A DNA stretch of 36,714 nt. Origin: JBGCED01 sp045106055 (lineage in GTDB: Bacteria; Pseudomonadota; Alphaproteobacteria; CBDDJK01). Under the pieces are notes generated by a model that did no database searches, was not told where the DNA came from, and was given only the letters and a program-made list of their open reading frames with translations. Below, piece after piece: positions 1 through 7,661 of the stretch. How positions within the stretch are numbered: position 1 is the stretch's first letter; the number at the start of each line of letters is the position of its first letter. The stretch lies in the NCBI GenBank assembly GCA_045106055.1, contig JBGCED010000061.1:1-36714 (forward strand), read 5' to 3'. The translations under genes and the position numbers were made by a program.

Positions 1-1
1 T

Positions 2-178
2 GAAGCGATGATGCTTGGGCAGGTGATTTACATTCTATCCAAGCCGCCCGCATCTGTGTTAACCAGAATAGATCCTGAATTTAGCCTTGAGGCGCGGATG
101 GATTTTGGCGGCATTCAGCAACATCCTGATTATGCCAAGACGCGTAAATTAATACAGTCTTTTCTTGTGGCTGCATGA
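2..178 (+). CDS. C-terminal end of an unidentified protein (partial)
   Basis: An open frame enters from the left edge and runs 58 codons to a TGA at 176-178. The visible tail is mixed hydrophobic and charged and ends in QSFLVAA. No domain or motif is recognised in it. It ends 35 bases before the START-domain gene on the same strand, so the two could be co-transcribed. In many alphaproteobacteria lipA lies near the COQ10/ratA gene, but this tail does not look like a lipoyl synthase C-terminus. That it is coding is inferred from the open frame and the tidy spacing. Confidence 0.5.
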   Translation, partial: EAMMLGQVIYILSKPPASVLTRIDPEFSLEARMDFGGIQQHPDYAKTRKLIQSFLVAA

Positions 179-213
179 TTGATTTTTATTTTAAATTCGC
201 GTAAATAAATCCC

Positions 214-654
214 ATGTATCATCATCAAGAAACACGCCAAACGCCTTATAGCCAAGATCAACTGTTTGATCTGGTGAAAGACATTGAAAAATACCCCGAA
301 TTTCTGCCATGGTGCAGGGCGTTGCGGATTAAAAGCCGTAAAGATGGCATCATCTATGCCGATCTGCAAATCGGGTTCAAGCTTTATACGGAACATTTTG
401 TAACCATCGTGAATTGCAATCCAGACCTTTATGAAATTGATGTTCAATATATTGATGGGCCGTTTAAAAGCCTGAACAGCAAATGGAAATTCAAGCCCCG
501 CAATGATGGTATGGCGGGCTGCATCGTTGATTTTTCGATTGATTTTGAATTTAAAAACGCGCTGCTGGATCGCCTGCTTGGCTATGTTTTTAACGAAGCC
601 ATTGCCAAGATGATTCACGCATTTGAAACGCGTGCGGCAAAAATTTATGCTTAA
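214..654 (+). CDS. Coenzyme Q-binding COQ10/RatA-like START domain protein
   Basis: This 146-residue single-domain protein belongs to the polyketide cyclase/START family that contains mitochondrial COQ10 and bacterial RatA. The N-terminal block YSQDQLFDLVKDIEKYPEFLPWC is the family hallmark, followed by a beta-rich middle (LNSKWKFKP) and a long C-terminal helix (residues 116-144) that closes the hydrophobic pocket. Length is normal for the family. By homology it binds ubiquinone or a related lipid and supports its use in respiration, which fits a genome with a cbb3 oxidase. The RatA toxin name comes from E. coli and is probably not the role here. No strong ribosome binding site is seen before the ATG. 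The tRNA-Ala gene converges on it from the right. Confidence 0.88.
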   Translation: MYHHQETRQTPYSQDQLFDLVKDIEKYPEFLPWCRALRIKSRKDGIIYADLQIGFKLYTEHFVTIVNCNPDLYEIDVQYIDGPFKSLNSKWKFKPRNDGMAGCIVDFSIDFEFKNALLDRLLGYVFNEAIAKMIHAFETRAAKIYA

Positions 655-743
655 ATTCCACTCCTTAAACCAAGAATGGTTTTGAAATTGGCGACCAAAT
701 GAAGCTTGCCAAAAAATCAAAATGCTGTAATTGGCTGTGGGAT

Positions 744-819
744 TGGTGGAGCCGAGGGGGATCGAACCCCTGACCTTCGCATTGCGAACACGACGCTCTC
801 CCAGCTGAGCTACGGCCCC
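744..819 (-). tRNA. tRNA-Ala, anticodon CGC
   Basis: On the minus strand a full cloverleaf folds: acceptor stem GGGGCCG/CGGCTCC (one G-U), D arm GCTC/GAGC, anticodon stem TCGTG/TGCGA, loop TTCGCAA with anticodon CGC (reads GCG, alanine), and T arm AGGGG/CCCCT around TTCGATC. The CCA end is encoded (744-746 on the plus strand read TGG). It lies 47 bases downstream of folE on the same strand and may be processed from that transcript. Confidence 0.95.
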
Positions 820-866
820 TTTTGAATTATCTTTAATCCTGCCCCGTTACTTTTGCAAGTTAATTT

Positions 867-1469
867 TTAAGCATTTAGCCGTTTGATTAAATGCGCTTGC
901 AGCTTGGGGTTGGTTTTGAAAATGCCTGTGAAGTGATGGGTTAGCATATTGACATGCTTTTTCTTAATCCCGCGCAATGCCATGCAATGATGCACCGAAT
1001 TAATCACGACCCCAACCCCATAAGGCTGCAATGCGGTTTGAATATCATCCGCAATTTGGGCATTCATTTTTTCTTGGATTTGCAGCCTGCGCGCATAAAT
1101 TTCCAGCAGATCAATCAGGCTTTCACTGCCCAAGCGCCACTGATTTGGCAAATAAGCAATATGCGCATGACCAATGATGGGCAGCATATGATGTTCACAA
1201 TAAGAATAAAAGGGAATATGGTTTAAATATTTTACGGTTTCCAAATCAGGATCATTATTAATGGCAGCCGAAGATAAAGAATGATTGCTGCGCCGATTAT
1301 GGGTCAAATGGTCAATGCCATTTTGGGCATAGCCTTTAAATAACTCGCCATAGCTTGATAGAACCCGCGATGGGGTATCCACGACCCCTTCGCGTTCTGG
1401 ATCATCCCCTGCATAAGCAATCAGGGTTTTAACCGCATTTATGATTTGATCTGAATCAGGGTGTGCCAT
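867..1469 (-). CDS. folE: GTP cyclohydrolase I, divergent
   Basis: FolE converts GTP to 7,8-dihydroneopterin triphosphate, the first step of folate and pterin synthesis, in the cytoplasm. The 200-residue length is typical. Visible are REGVVDTPSR (residues 27-36), the zinc site CEHHMLP with C91 and H94, and the third zinc ligand C162 in HHCMALRG. Two parts deviate. The usual GLSK loop that holds the triphosphate reads GSES (114-117), so the conserved Lys aligns with Ser. The stretch after MALRG is rich in Lys and His (KKKHVNMLTHH) where most FolE have Ala/Thr/Ser. The start ATG lies inside a 19-bp tandem duplication. It is the last protein gene of the mlaC-rimO-apaG-folE leftward run. The fold is secure; full classical activity is less so. 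Confidence 0.88.
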   Translation of the reverse strand: MAHPDSDQIINAVKTLIAYAGDDPEREGVVDTPSRVLSSYGELFKGYAQNGIDHLTHNRRSNHSLSSAAINNDPDLETVKYLNHIPFYSYCEHHMLPIIGHAHIAYLPNQWRLGSESLIDLLEIYARRLQIQEKMNAQIADDIQTALQPYGVGVVINSVHHCMALRGIKKKHVNMLTHHFTGIFKTNPKLQAHLIKRLNA

Positions 1470-1503
1470 CTGTGATAATTCTAACCATCTGTGATAATTC
1501 TAA
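1466..1503. repeat. 19-bp perfect tandem duplication at the apaG/folE junction
   Basis: The unit CCATCTGTGATAATTCTAA occurs twice head to tail, at 1466-1484 and 1485-1503. It covers the apaG stop codon on one side and the folE start codon on the other. Each copy offers an ATG on the minus strand. The two ATGs are 19 bases apart and therefore in different frames; only the one at 1469 opens folE. Confidence 0.95.
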
Positions 1504-1895
1504 TGAATGCTTTTTTCATCCCATGGGCAATCCAAAGAGAATGCTGGGATTTCAACTTTAAATTCTTTATGATTAGCATCAACCATCACATAATGTCCGC
1601 TCATAATGCCTGAATCGGTTTTTAATGGGCATCCGCTTGCATATTGATAAATATGTTTTGGTTTGATGATGGGCTGTTCGCCCACAACACCCTCGCCTTC
1701 AACTTCTTCAACATGGCCGCGCCCATCGGTAATGCGCCAAAAGCGGCTGATCAGCTGAATATTTTCTGCGCCATGATTGATGATTTGCACTTGATATGCC
1801 CATACATAGATTGATTGCTCTTGGCTGGAGCGATCTTCTAGGAAGAAAGGTTCAACCATAATTTCAATTTTATCGGTGGTTTGGCTATAGGGCAT
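1500..1895 (-). CDS. apaG: ApaG-domain protein (Co2+/Mg2+ efflux-type)
   Basis: This is an ApaG family protein of 131 residues, a stand-alone FN3-like beta-sandwich domain. The conserved stretches VEPFFLEDRSS, YVWAYQVQI and GVVGEQPIIKPK, followed by YASGCPLKTDSGIMSGHYVM, are all present. The molecular role is still unclear; the name derives from enterobacterial links to Ap4A hydrolase and metal efflux. The ATG at 1895 is preferred over an in-frame TTG at 1904, because nothing conserved precedes it. It sits between rimO (23 bases upstream) and folE and is probably in the same transcript. Confidence 0.9.
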   Translation of the reverse strand: MPYSQTTDKIEIMVEPFFLEDRSSQEQSIYVWAYQVQIINHGAENIQLISRFWRITDGRGHVEEVEGEGVVGEQPIIKPKHIYQYASGCPLKTDSGIMSGHYVMVDANHKEFKVEIPAFSLDCPWDEKSIH

Positions 1896-1918
1896 GATAT
1901 GCAACGCTTACATTAAAT

Positions 1919-3283
1919 TTATAAAATATCGCCCCAAAGATCATGCGCATCGCTTGCGGTAACCCTTGCTGCAACGACTTGACCAATTGCGATCTGTTCA
2001 TCATATAGGGTGGAATGATTTGTTTTCAAATGAATAATTCCATCTATTTCGGGGGCATCTTGTGCGGTGCGCCCAATGATGCTGCCATCAGGCTTAATTT
2101 CGTCAATAATCACCGCAACATCCGTTCCAACTTTTTTGCGCAAACGCGCTGCCGATATGGTCTGTTGATGCGCCATTAAGCGTTCCAGCCGATCTTGTTT
2201 TATTTCTTCTGGCACTTGATCTTCAAGCAGACTTGCAGGCGCGCCATCCACCGCTTCAAACGCAAATGCGCCCACACGGTCAAGCTGGGCGGCACTTAAC
2301 CAATCCAGCAATTCATTAAATTCATCTTCGCCCTCGCCTGGGAATCCAACAATAAAGGTTGAGCGAATGGTAAGTTCAGGGCAAATATTGCGCCATGCCT
2401 GCACCCGCTCCAAGGTTTTATGCTGATCCGCAGGACGGCGCATCGCCTTTAGCACTTTAACACTGGCATGTTGAAAGGGAACATCCAGATAGGGTAAAAT
2501 TAACCCGTCTTCCATCAATGGCACAAGCTTATCAATATGGGGATAGGGATAGACATAATGCAGCCTGATCCATGCGTCCAATTTTCCTAGCGCGCTTGCA
2601 AGATCAACAATATGGGCGCGCACCGCTTCATCATGGAAATTGGATGGGCGATATTTTAAATCAACCCCATAAGCGCCTGTATCTTGGGAAATCACCAATA
2701 ATTCTTTTGCGCCATGATCCACCAGCCGTTCCGCCTCATACAGGATCTTGGCGGCATCGCGCGATGCCAGCCTGCCGCGAAAGCTGGGAATGATGCAAAA
2801 GCTGCAATGATTATTGCACCCTTCCGATAATTTTAAATAAGCATAATGCTGCGGCGTAAGCTTAACCCCTTGCGGAGGGACAAGATCATATTTGGGATCA
2901 TGCGCGGGCGGCAAATGCGCATGAAGCGCCTGCATCGCGCCTTTTGTATCGCTGGGACCAACAACGGCAAGCACATTTGGATGAACCGCCAAAATGGATT
3001 CAGGGTCTGCTCCCATGCAGCCCGTAACGATCACCCTGCCATTTTCGTCCAGCGCCTCTGCTATGCTCGACAGGGTTTCTTGCTTTGCACTATCAATAAA
3101 ACCGCAGCTATTGACCAGCACAATATCCGCAGCTTGATAATCGGGAACCGTCACATAGCCCTCTGCGTGCATTTGATTTAAAATCCGCTCAACATCCACC
3201 AATGCTTTGGGGCAGCCAAGCGAGACAACGCCAACTTTTGGCACTTTTATATTGTCTTGCTTCTTGTGATGATCTGGAATCAT
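1919..3283 (-). CDS. rimO: Ribosomal protein S12 methylthiotransferase RimO
   Basis: RimO is a radical-SAM enzyme that methylthiolates an aspartate of ribosomal protein S12. Order of parts: the N-terminal UPF0004/MTTase domain opening with VGVVSLGCPKALVDVER, which holds the first cluster cysteines; the radical-SAM motif CNNHCSFCIIPSFRGRLASR; and a C-terminal TRAM domain. The SLGCPKALVD motif separates RimO from MiaB. The open frame extends upstream to 3364, but the ATG at 3283 has a GGAAG ribosome binding site 4 bases away and avoids a 38-base overlap with the upstream gene, so 454 residues is the likely product. Confidence 0.95.
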   Translation of the reverse strand: MIPDHHKKQDNIKVPKVGVVSLGCPKALVDVERILNQMHAEGYVTVPDYQAADIVLVNSCGFIDSAKQETLSSIAEALDENGRVIVTGCMGADPESILAVHPNVLAVVGPSDTKGAMQALHAHLPPAHDPKYDLVPPQGVKLTPQHYAYLKLSEGCNNHCSFCIIPSFRGRLASRDAAKILYEAERLVDHGAKELLVISQDTGAYGVDLKYRPSNFHDEAVRAHIVDLASALGKLDAWIRLHYVYPYPHIDKLVPLMEDGLILPYLDVPFQHASVKVLKAMRRPADQHKTLERVQAWRNICPELTIRSTFIVGFPGEGEDEFNELLDWLSAAQLDRVGAFAFEAVDGAPASLLEDQVPEEIKQDRLERLMAHQQTISAARLRKKVGTDVAVIIDEIKPDGSIIGRTAQDAPEIDGIIHLKTNHSTLYDEQIAIGQVVAARVTASDAHDLWGDIL

Positions 3284-3326
3284 TTTACTTCCATTTAAGG
3301 TTAATAAGGGGGGAAAGGGATATGGA

Positions 3327-3968
3327 TTAATGATTCTGTTGTAATTGGGAAATTTTATTGGCAAGCTGAATCGTTAGTCCATCAAATCCTGAATTGGATA
3401 ACACAGATTGAAATTCATCGCGCTGGGTTTGCGCCATCGACAGCCCCGCAATCGCAACATCCAGAATTTTCGGGGTGCCATCTACAAGGCGTACGCGCCA
3501 TAGCACTGGCACGGGGTTATCCATGCCTTGTTCTATCCATAAGGTTTTAACCAGCTGATCAAATTTTCCAGATTCTTGGCTGCCCAAAACCTCAATCGTG
3601 GCAGCGTTAAAATCATTAATGCGCGCCGAATTGATTAAAATCGTATAGGTTTTGAAAATATCCACATAGTTTTCTTGTTGACCCTCGTCAATATTGCGCC
3701 ATTCTCTGCCAAGCGTAAAGGCTGCAATTTTTGGAAAGCTGAAATGATTTTCAATAAAATCAGCAAATAAAATGCGGCGTTCCTTGTCTTTCACCGTGCC
3801 TGATTTTAAAATAGGCTCGGCTTGATCGGATAAGGCTTGAATGAAGGCAACCGCATCTTGGGATGAAATGCGCTGCCCCGCATTCGCATATGGCAAAATT
3901 GCAAATATGCCAACCATCATTATGATATATAATTTTGGAAAAAGATGCTTTGTCATGGTCATGGTCAT
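3327..3968 (-). CDS. MlaC/Ttg2D family periplasmic phospholipid-binding protein
   Basis: A predicted secreted protein of about 213 residues. A basic start is followed by a hydrophobic signal segment (LYIIMMVGIFAILPYANA, cleavage after ANA), then the all-helical and beta MlaC fold. Recognisable are GREWRNIDEGQQENYVDIFK and WRVRLVDGTPKILDVAIAGLSM, close to the family WRv..ing.wki.Dv.v.GvSl pattern. MlaC shuttles phospholipids between the outer membrane and the inner-membrane MlaFEDB transporter, but none of those partners is in this window. Four starts are possible in frame (TTG at 3974, ATG at 3968, 3962 and 3956), created by a short ATGGTC duplication. The first ATG is used here. The rimO start lies 43 bases further along. 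Confidence 0.87.
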   Translation of the reverse strand: MTMTMTKHLFPKLYIIMMVGIFAILPYANAGQRISSQDAVAFIQALSDQAEPILKSGTVKDKERRILFADFIENHFSFPKIAAFTLGREWRNIDEGQQENYVDIFKTYTILINSARINDFNAATIEVLGSQESGKFDQLVKTLWIEQGMDNPVPVLWRVRLVDGTPKILDVAIAGLSMAQTQRDEFQSVLSNSGFDGLTIQLANKISQLQQNH

Positions 3969-4006
3969 AATCAATTCTTTTAATATTTCTTTGATTTTAC
4001 GAATGC

Positions 4007-4062
4007 ATCGCTTTTAGTGAGTCGCTTTTAGTGAGTCCCGTTTAATGAGTCGCTTTTAGTGA
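4007..4062. repeat. 14-bp tandem repeat, four copies, over an ORF 3' end
   Basis: The unit GTCGCTTTTAGTGA is repeated at 4007-4020 (first base differs), 4021-4034, 4035-4048 (diverged: GTCCCGTTTAATGA) and 4049-4062, with a stub of a fifth copy after it. On the minus strand the last copy contains the final codons and the TAA stop of the NDUFS4-like gene, so the gene's end appears to have been copied outward several times. Confidence 0.9.
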
Positions 4063-4361
4063 GTCCAGGGTTTCGCACGCGAATATGCAAAATTATCGGC
4101 ATAGGCTTTGGGTTTTACGATGCGCTTATTTTCCTCAATCACTTCATAGGATAAACCGTTTTTAACCGCATAATCAACGGCTTGGGCTTTGCTATCAAAA
4201 TTAAGCTTGATCTGGTTAAGCGTCGATCCGCCGCCAACCCAGCCCATAAGCGCCCCTGGCGTGGAAGCTTGCTTGGTTGCAGGTTCAACCACCCAATCAT
4301 CATTATTGCCGCGCCCCGATTGCATTGCCGATTTTGGAGTTTTGTAGATCCGAACAAACAT
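4056..4361 (-). CDS. NDUFS4-like complex I accessory protein (ETC complex I subunit family)
   Basis: A 101-residue protein of the ETC_C1_NDUFS4 family. It shows the N-terminal VRIYKTPKSAMQSG, the conserved GWVGGGST segment and the C-terminal NKRIVKPKAYADNFAYSRAKPWTH typical of alphaproteobacterial and mitochondrial homologues. In mitochondria this subunit docks on the peripheral arm of NADH:ubiquinone oxidoreductase, and alphaproteobacteria carry the ancestral form. The nuo operon is not in this window, so it stands alone. An AGGGGA ribosome binding site precedes the ATG. The last codons lie in the 14-bp repeat array. Confidence 0.93.
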   Translation of the reverse strand: MFVRIYKTPKSAMQSGRGNNDDWVVEPATKQASTPGALMGWVGGGSTLNQIKLNFDSKAQAVDYAVKNGLSYEVIEENKRIVKPKAYADNFAYSRAKPWTH

Positions 4362-4486
4362 TATATTTCTTCCCCTAAATAATATTCAGGATATATCTTA
4401 TTTATTTTGCATTTTATCGTATAATTAAATCCATTCATAATCAATCTTTGCATAAAGATCAACTTTATATTGGGTGAATTTTTACT

Positions 4487-4515
4487 TTGAAAAACATCAT
4501 AAAAGCTGATATTGA
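4487..4515 (+). promoter_or_regulatory. Possible promoter of the CAT-anticodon tRNA
   Basis: TTGAAA (4487-4492), 17 bases, then TATTGA (4510-4515), ending 21 bases before the tRNA. The -35 is good and the -10 is weak. The surrounding 4362-4536 stretch is AT-rich and holds no gene. Confidence 0.35.
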
Positions 4516-4536
4516 AGCACGAAATCATAAAAATAA

Positions 4537-4613
4537 GGGCCTGTAGCTCAGTCGGTTAGAGCGGACCGCTCATAACGGTTTGGTCGCGGGTTCAAATCCT
4601 GCCGGGCCCACCA
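4537..4613 (+). tRNA. tRNA with CAT anticodon, probably tRNA-Ile2 (lysidine type)
   Basis: Cloverleaf of 77 bases: acceptor GGGCCTG/CGGGCCC (one mismatch-like T-G), D arm GCTC/GAGC, anticodon stem GACCG/CGGTT with loop CTCATAA, and T arm GCGGG/CCTGC (one G-T) around TTCAAAT; CCA encoded. CAT can be elongator Met, initiator Met or Ile2. It lacks the initiator-type unpaired first base and the GGG/CCC anticodon-stem run. The TTTGGTC variable region resembles Ile2, where TilS would modify the C34. Met remains possible. Confidence 0.9.
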
Positions 4614-4666
4614 TTTTATTTTTGATCCTCATTTTATTTGTGATCCTTATTTTATTTGTGATCCTC
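4613..4666. repeat. 18-bp tandem repeat, three copies, starting at the tRNA 3' end
   Basis: The unit ATTTTATTTGTGATCCTC repeats at 4613-4630, 4631-4648 and 4649-4666 with one or two substitutions. The first base is the final A of the tRNA CCA end. It contains T-rich stretches but no stem that would make a classical terminator. Confidence 0.92.
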
Positions 4667-4772
4667 AAGCCCCCACCCCCACTTAAACCAGCCATAATTA
4701 TGTTTTGTGATCTTGCGTGATTTGCATTTTGCTTGTAATTATGCCATAAATTCATTTGGAGGGTGATAAATC

Positions 4773-5243
4773 ATGCGTAAATTTCTTGTGGTTGTTGATG
4801 ATAGCGATGAAATGTTTAAAGCACTGCATTATGCGGCGCTGCGGGCAAAACATACAGGCGGCACGCTGGTGCTTCTTTACATTCAAGAGCCGCCCGAATA
4901 TTCCCATTGGCTGGGGGTTGAATCGATGATTCAACAAGAAGGCGCAGAACAGGCGACGGCGCGCTTGCAAGAGGTTGCGATGAAGGCAAAGAAAATCACG
5001 GGCGAGATGCCCGAAATGATCGCACGCGAAGGCGACAAGCCGCAAGCCATGCTGAACTTATTAAAAGAAGATCAAACCATTTCAATCGTGGTGCTGGGTG
5101 CAAATCATAGTTCCAACAATAAAACAGATGGACAAGGTCCGATTTTAAATCATTTTTTGGGGCGTAACGGAAATGCCTTGCCTGTGCCGATCACGGTAAT
5201 CCCTGGCGATTTAAGCTTTGAACAGATTGACCGCATTGCCTAA
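4773..5243 (+). CDS. Universal stress protein (UspA family)
   Basis: A 156-residue single USP domain: N-terminal beta strand FLVVVDDSDEM, the middle IVVLGANHSS and the C-terminal PVPITVIPGDL. The usual ATP-binding pattern G-2x-G-9x-G(S/T) is degenerate (VLGANHSS...ILNHFLGRNG), so nucleotide binding is uncertain. The protein is cytoplasmic. A good GGAGGGTG ribosome binding site precedes the ATG. It lies 58 bases before a cysteine desulfurase on the same strand, and similar USP-desulfurase neighbours occur in other alphaproteobacteria. Its role is probably stress or metabolic signalling linked to the downstream genes, which is inference. Confidence 0.88.
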   Translation: MRKFLVVVDDSDEMFKALHYAALRAKHTGGTLVLLYIQEPPEYSHWLGVESMIQQEGAEQATARLQEVAMKAKKITGEMPEMIAREGDKPQAMLNLLKEDQTISIVVLGANHSSNNKTDGQGPILNHFLGRNGNALPVPITVIPGDLSFEQIDRIA

Positions 5244-5301
5244 AGCTTGCAAAATAGCGGATCATCCTTATTTACAAAAATAACATCACAAATCATAAAT
5301 C

Positions 5302-6441
5302 ATGGTGGATATTAAGATCGTGAACGCTCCAATATATGCGGATTATAATGCTGGCGCGCCCTTGCTTGAAGCGGTCAAGCAGCGCTTAACGGGGTTGTTT
5401 GAGGCTGCACAGCCGCTTTCAAACCCCTCCAGCCCGCATCAAGCCGGACAGCAAAGCCGCGCGCTGATTGAACAGGCAAGATCCAGCCTAGCAGCTGCAT
5501 TTGAATTGCGCCCTGATCGCGTGATCTTTACCTCCAGCGGCAGCGAGGCCAATAATCATGCATTGATGCTGGGGCGTGATTGCCCGCGATTGATCACAAA
5601 AAACGCCCATGATTCACTGCGCTTTTGCTTAAAAGAACCCGCTGTAACCGCGATTGAGGTTGGGCGCGATGGCAAAATCAAGCGTGATCTATTGCAAAAG
5701 CAGCTTGAACAGCTGGATCACCCTGCGTGGGTATATTGTCTATGGGCGCATAATGAAACGGGCGTGATTGAAGATATTGAGGCGGTTGCAGAATTGGTTG
5801 CAGCCCATCATTGCCAGCTGCATATTGATGCGGTGCAGGCAATCGGGCGCATTCCGCTTGATCATATCATTGCGCTTGGTAAGGCGGGGAAGCTTACCAG
5901 CTTAAACCTATCTGCGCATAAGCTTGGCGGGTTGGCGGGGGCTGGCGCGCTGATTATCTATAAGCCTGAATTTTTAAAACCCTTGCTGAAAGGCGGCGGG
6001 CAAGAGCGCGGGCAGCGCGCTGGCACAGAAAATCTAATTGGCATCATTGCGCTTCATCACGCTTTTAACCATGCTTTGGCGCATCAGCCGCAAGAAAGCG
6101 CGCGATTATCCGCACTTCAAGCCGCATTTGAAACCGCAATATCCGCACAAAACCCTGATATTGAGATTGTGGGGGCGGCTGCACCGCGTTTGCCCAATAC
6201 CAGCTTGGTCTTAACCCCGAATCATCCCGCGCAGCAACAATTAATTGCGCTTGATTTATTGGGGGTAATGGTCTCGGCGGGGGCTGCATGCTCTTCTGGT
6301 AAGCTTGGGGCGAATGATGGGTTGATCGCGCAAGGCTATAGCCCTGAACTTGCAGAATGTGCGATTCGCTTTTCCTTTGGCAGCGGCACAGATCAAAACA
6401 GCCTTGATCATATCATTGCTGCCTATCAAAGCATGATTTAG
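5302..6441 (+). CDS. Cysteine desulfurase, NifS/IscS-like (first of a tandem pair)
   Basis: PLP-dependent class V aminotransferase fold, 379 residues. It removes sulfur from L-cysteine and holds it as a persulfide. Visible are YADYNAGAPLL (N-terminus, residues 12-22), FTSSGSEANNHAL (77-89), the PLP lysine K207 in LSAHKLGG, and the catalytic Cys C330 in SAGAACSSGKLG on a class I-type long loop. A comparable tandem pair precedes iscU in Rickettsiales, where the first copy is the more diverged. Only one base separates its stop from the next desulfurase, so the two are surely co-transcribed. Confidence 0.9.
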   Translation: MVDIKIVNAPIYADYNAGAPLLEAVKQRLTGLFEAAQPLSNPSSPHQAGQQSRALIEQARSSLAAAFELRPDRVIFTSSGSEANNHALMLGRDCPRLITKNAHDSLRFCLKEPAVTAIEVGRDGKIKRDLLQKQLEQLDHPAWVYCLWAHNETGVIEDIEAVAELVAAHHCQLHIDAVQAIGRIPLDHIIALGKAGKLTSLNLSAHKLGGLAGAGALIIYKPEFLKPLLKGGGQERGQRAGTENLIGIIALHHAFNHALAHQPQESARLSALQAAFETAISAQNPDIEIVGAAAPRLPNTSLVLTPNHPAQQQLIALDLLGVMVSAGAACSSGKLGANDGLIAQGYSPELAECAIRFSFGSGTDQNSLDHIIAAYQSMI

Positions 6442-6442
6442 A

Positions 6443-7645
6443 ATGACAAGCGATCCCATGATTTATCTTGATCATATGGCAAGCACGCCTTGCGACCAAC
6501 AGGTGGTGGAAGCGATGATGCCCTATTGGCGTGCGGAATTTGGCAATCCGCATTCAACCAGCCATGCGGCCGGTTGGGCAGCTGCCAAAGCGGTGGATCA
6601 GGCGGCACAAGCGATTGCGGGGCTGATCAATGCGCGCCCGCGCGATATTCTTTTTACCTCTGGCGCGAGCGAGGCAAATAATATGGCGTTAAAAGGTGGG
6701 TGCTTGTGGCGCGCGGCACAACCCGATTCGGGCGCAGCACAGCGCAACCATCTTGTGACCTTTGCAAGCGAGCATAAATGTGTGCTGCAAAGCGCAAAAG
6801 CGCTTGAACAGCAAGGGATTGCGGTGACGATCCTGCCGATTGAACCTGATGGCGGCATTGATTTAGCAAAGCTTAAATCCGTCCTAACGCCAAATACGGC
6901 GATGCTATCTGTGATGGCTGCCAATAATGAAATTGGCACGATTTATCCTTTGCGTGAATTATCCAATCTTGCCCACAAGGTTGGCGCATGGTTTCATACC
7001 GATGCCGCCCAAGCCTTTGGCAAAATCAAGCTGGATGTTGAAGCGGATGGAATTGATCTATTAAGCATATCGGGGCATAAAATCTATGGTCCAAAAGGAA
7101 TTGGCGCATTATATATGCGCGGGCGCGCAAACCAAACAGGGGCGATGAAGGTTAATCTTATCCCCTTAATTGATGGGGGCGGGCAGCAACGCGGGCTGCG
7201 CGCGGGAACAATCCCAACCCCGCTTGCGGTTGGATTGGGCATGGCAGCAAAATGCGCCGCGATGCTGATGGAATCTGAACAGGCTGCATTGACCGCATTG
7301 CGGGATCATTTATTGGCGCGCTTACAAGCAGGATTACCAAATCGCATCACGGTAAATGGCAGCATGGATCAGCGTCTGGCTGGCAATTTGCATGTCAACA
7401 TTCAAGGGGTTGAGGCCAATGATATTTTTGCATCCTGCCCCGCTTTGGCGATTTCAGCGGGTTCTGCCTGTTCATCTGCTGGCACACAAGCAAGCCATGT
7501 GCTGGATGCGATTGGCGTTGACCCATCCATCATACAAGCCAGCTTGCGTTTTGGGCTTGGACGCGATACAAGGCTTGAACAAATTGATGCGGCTGCCAAT
7601 ATGATTATCATGGCAGCAAGCACAACCAATTCAGCTTCAGCATGA
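6443..7645 (+). CDS. Cysteine desulfurase IscS-like (second of a tandem pair)
   Basis: A 400-residue PLP enzyme. It opens with IYLDHMASTPCD (the family's YLDxxATTP), then FTSGASEANNMALKG (residues 71-85), HTDAAQ (185-190), the PLP lysine K213 in SGHKIYGPKG, and the persulfide cysteine C343 in SAGSACSSAGTQ. The SSAGTQ loop is close to IscS, the housekeeping sulfur donor for Fe-S clusters and tRNA thiolation. No IscU, IscA, Hsc or Suf gene follows; lysA does. Start ATG at 6443 follows the previous stop by one base. The two proteins may form separate dimers for different acceptors or a mixed pair; the sequence cannot tell. Confidence 0.93.
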   Translation: MTSDPMIYLDHMASTPCDQQVVEAMMPYWRAEFGNPHSTSHAAGWAAAKAVDQAAQAIAGLINARPRDILFTSGASEANNMALKGGCLWRAAQPDSGAAQRNHLVTFASEHKCVLQSAKALEQQGIAVTILPIEPDGGIDLAKLKSVLTPNTAMLSVMAANNEIGTIYPLRELSNLAHKVGAWFHTDAAQAFGKIKLDVEADGIDLLSISGHKIYGPKGIGALYMRGRANQTGAMKVNLIPLIDGGGQQRGLRAGTIPTPLAVGLGMAAKCAAMLMESEQAALTALRDHLLARLQAGLPNRITVNGSMDQRLAGNLHVNIQGVEANDIFASCPALAISAGSACSSAGTQASHVLDAIGVDPSIIQASLRFGLGRDTRLEQIDAAANMIIMAASTTNSASA

Positions 7646-7661
7646 TGTAAACGAGAATTTT

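Noticed and set aside
130..720. 196-codon minus-strand open frame
   Set aside because: It is antisense to the COQ10/RatA gene, with no known motif.
4570..4755. Minus-strand open frame ending in GPAGFEPATKPL
   Set aside because: This is the well-known artefact of reading a tRNA gene on the wrong strand; it overlaps the CAT-anticodon tRNA and its repeat.
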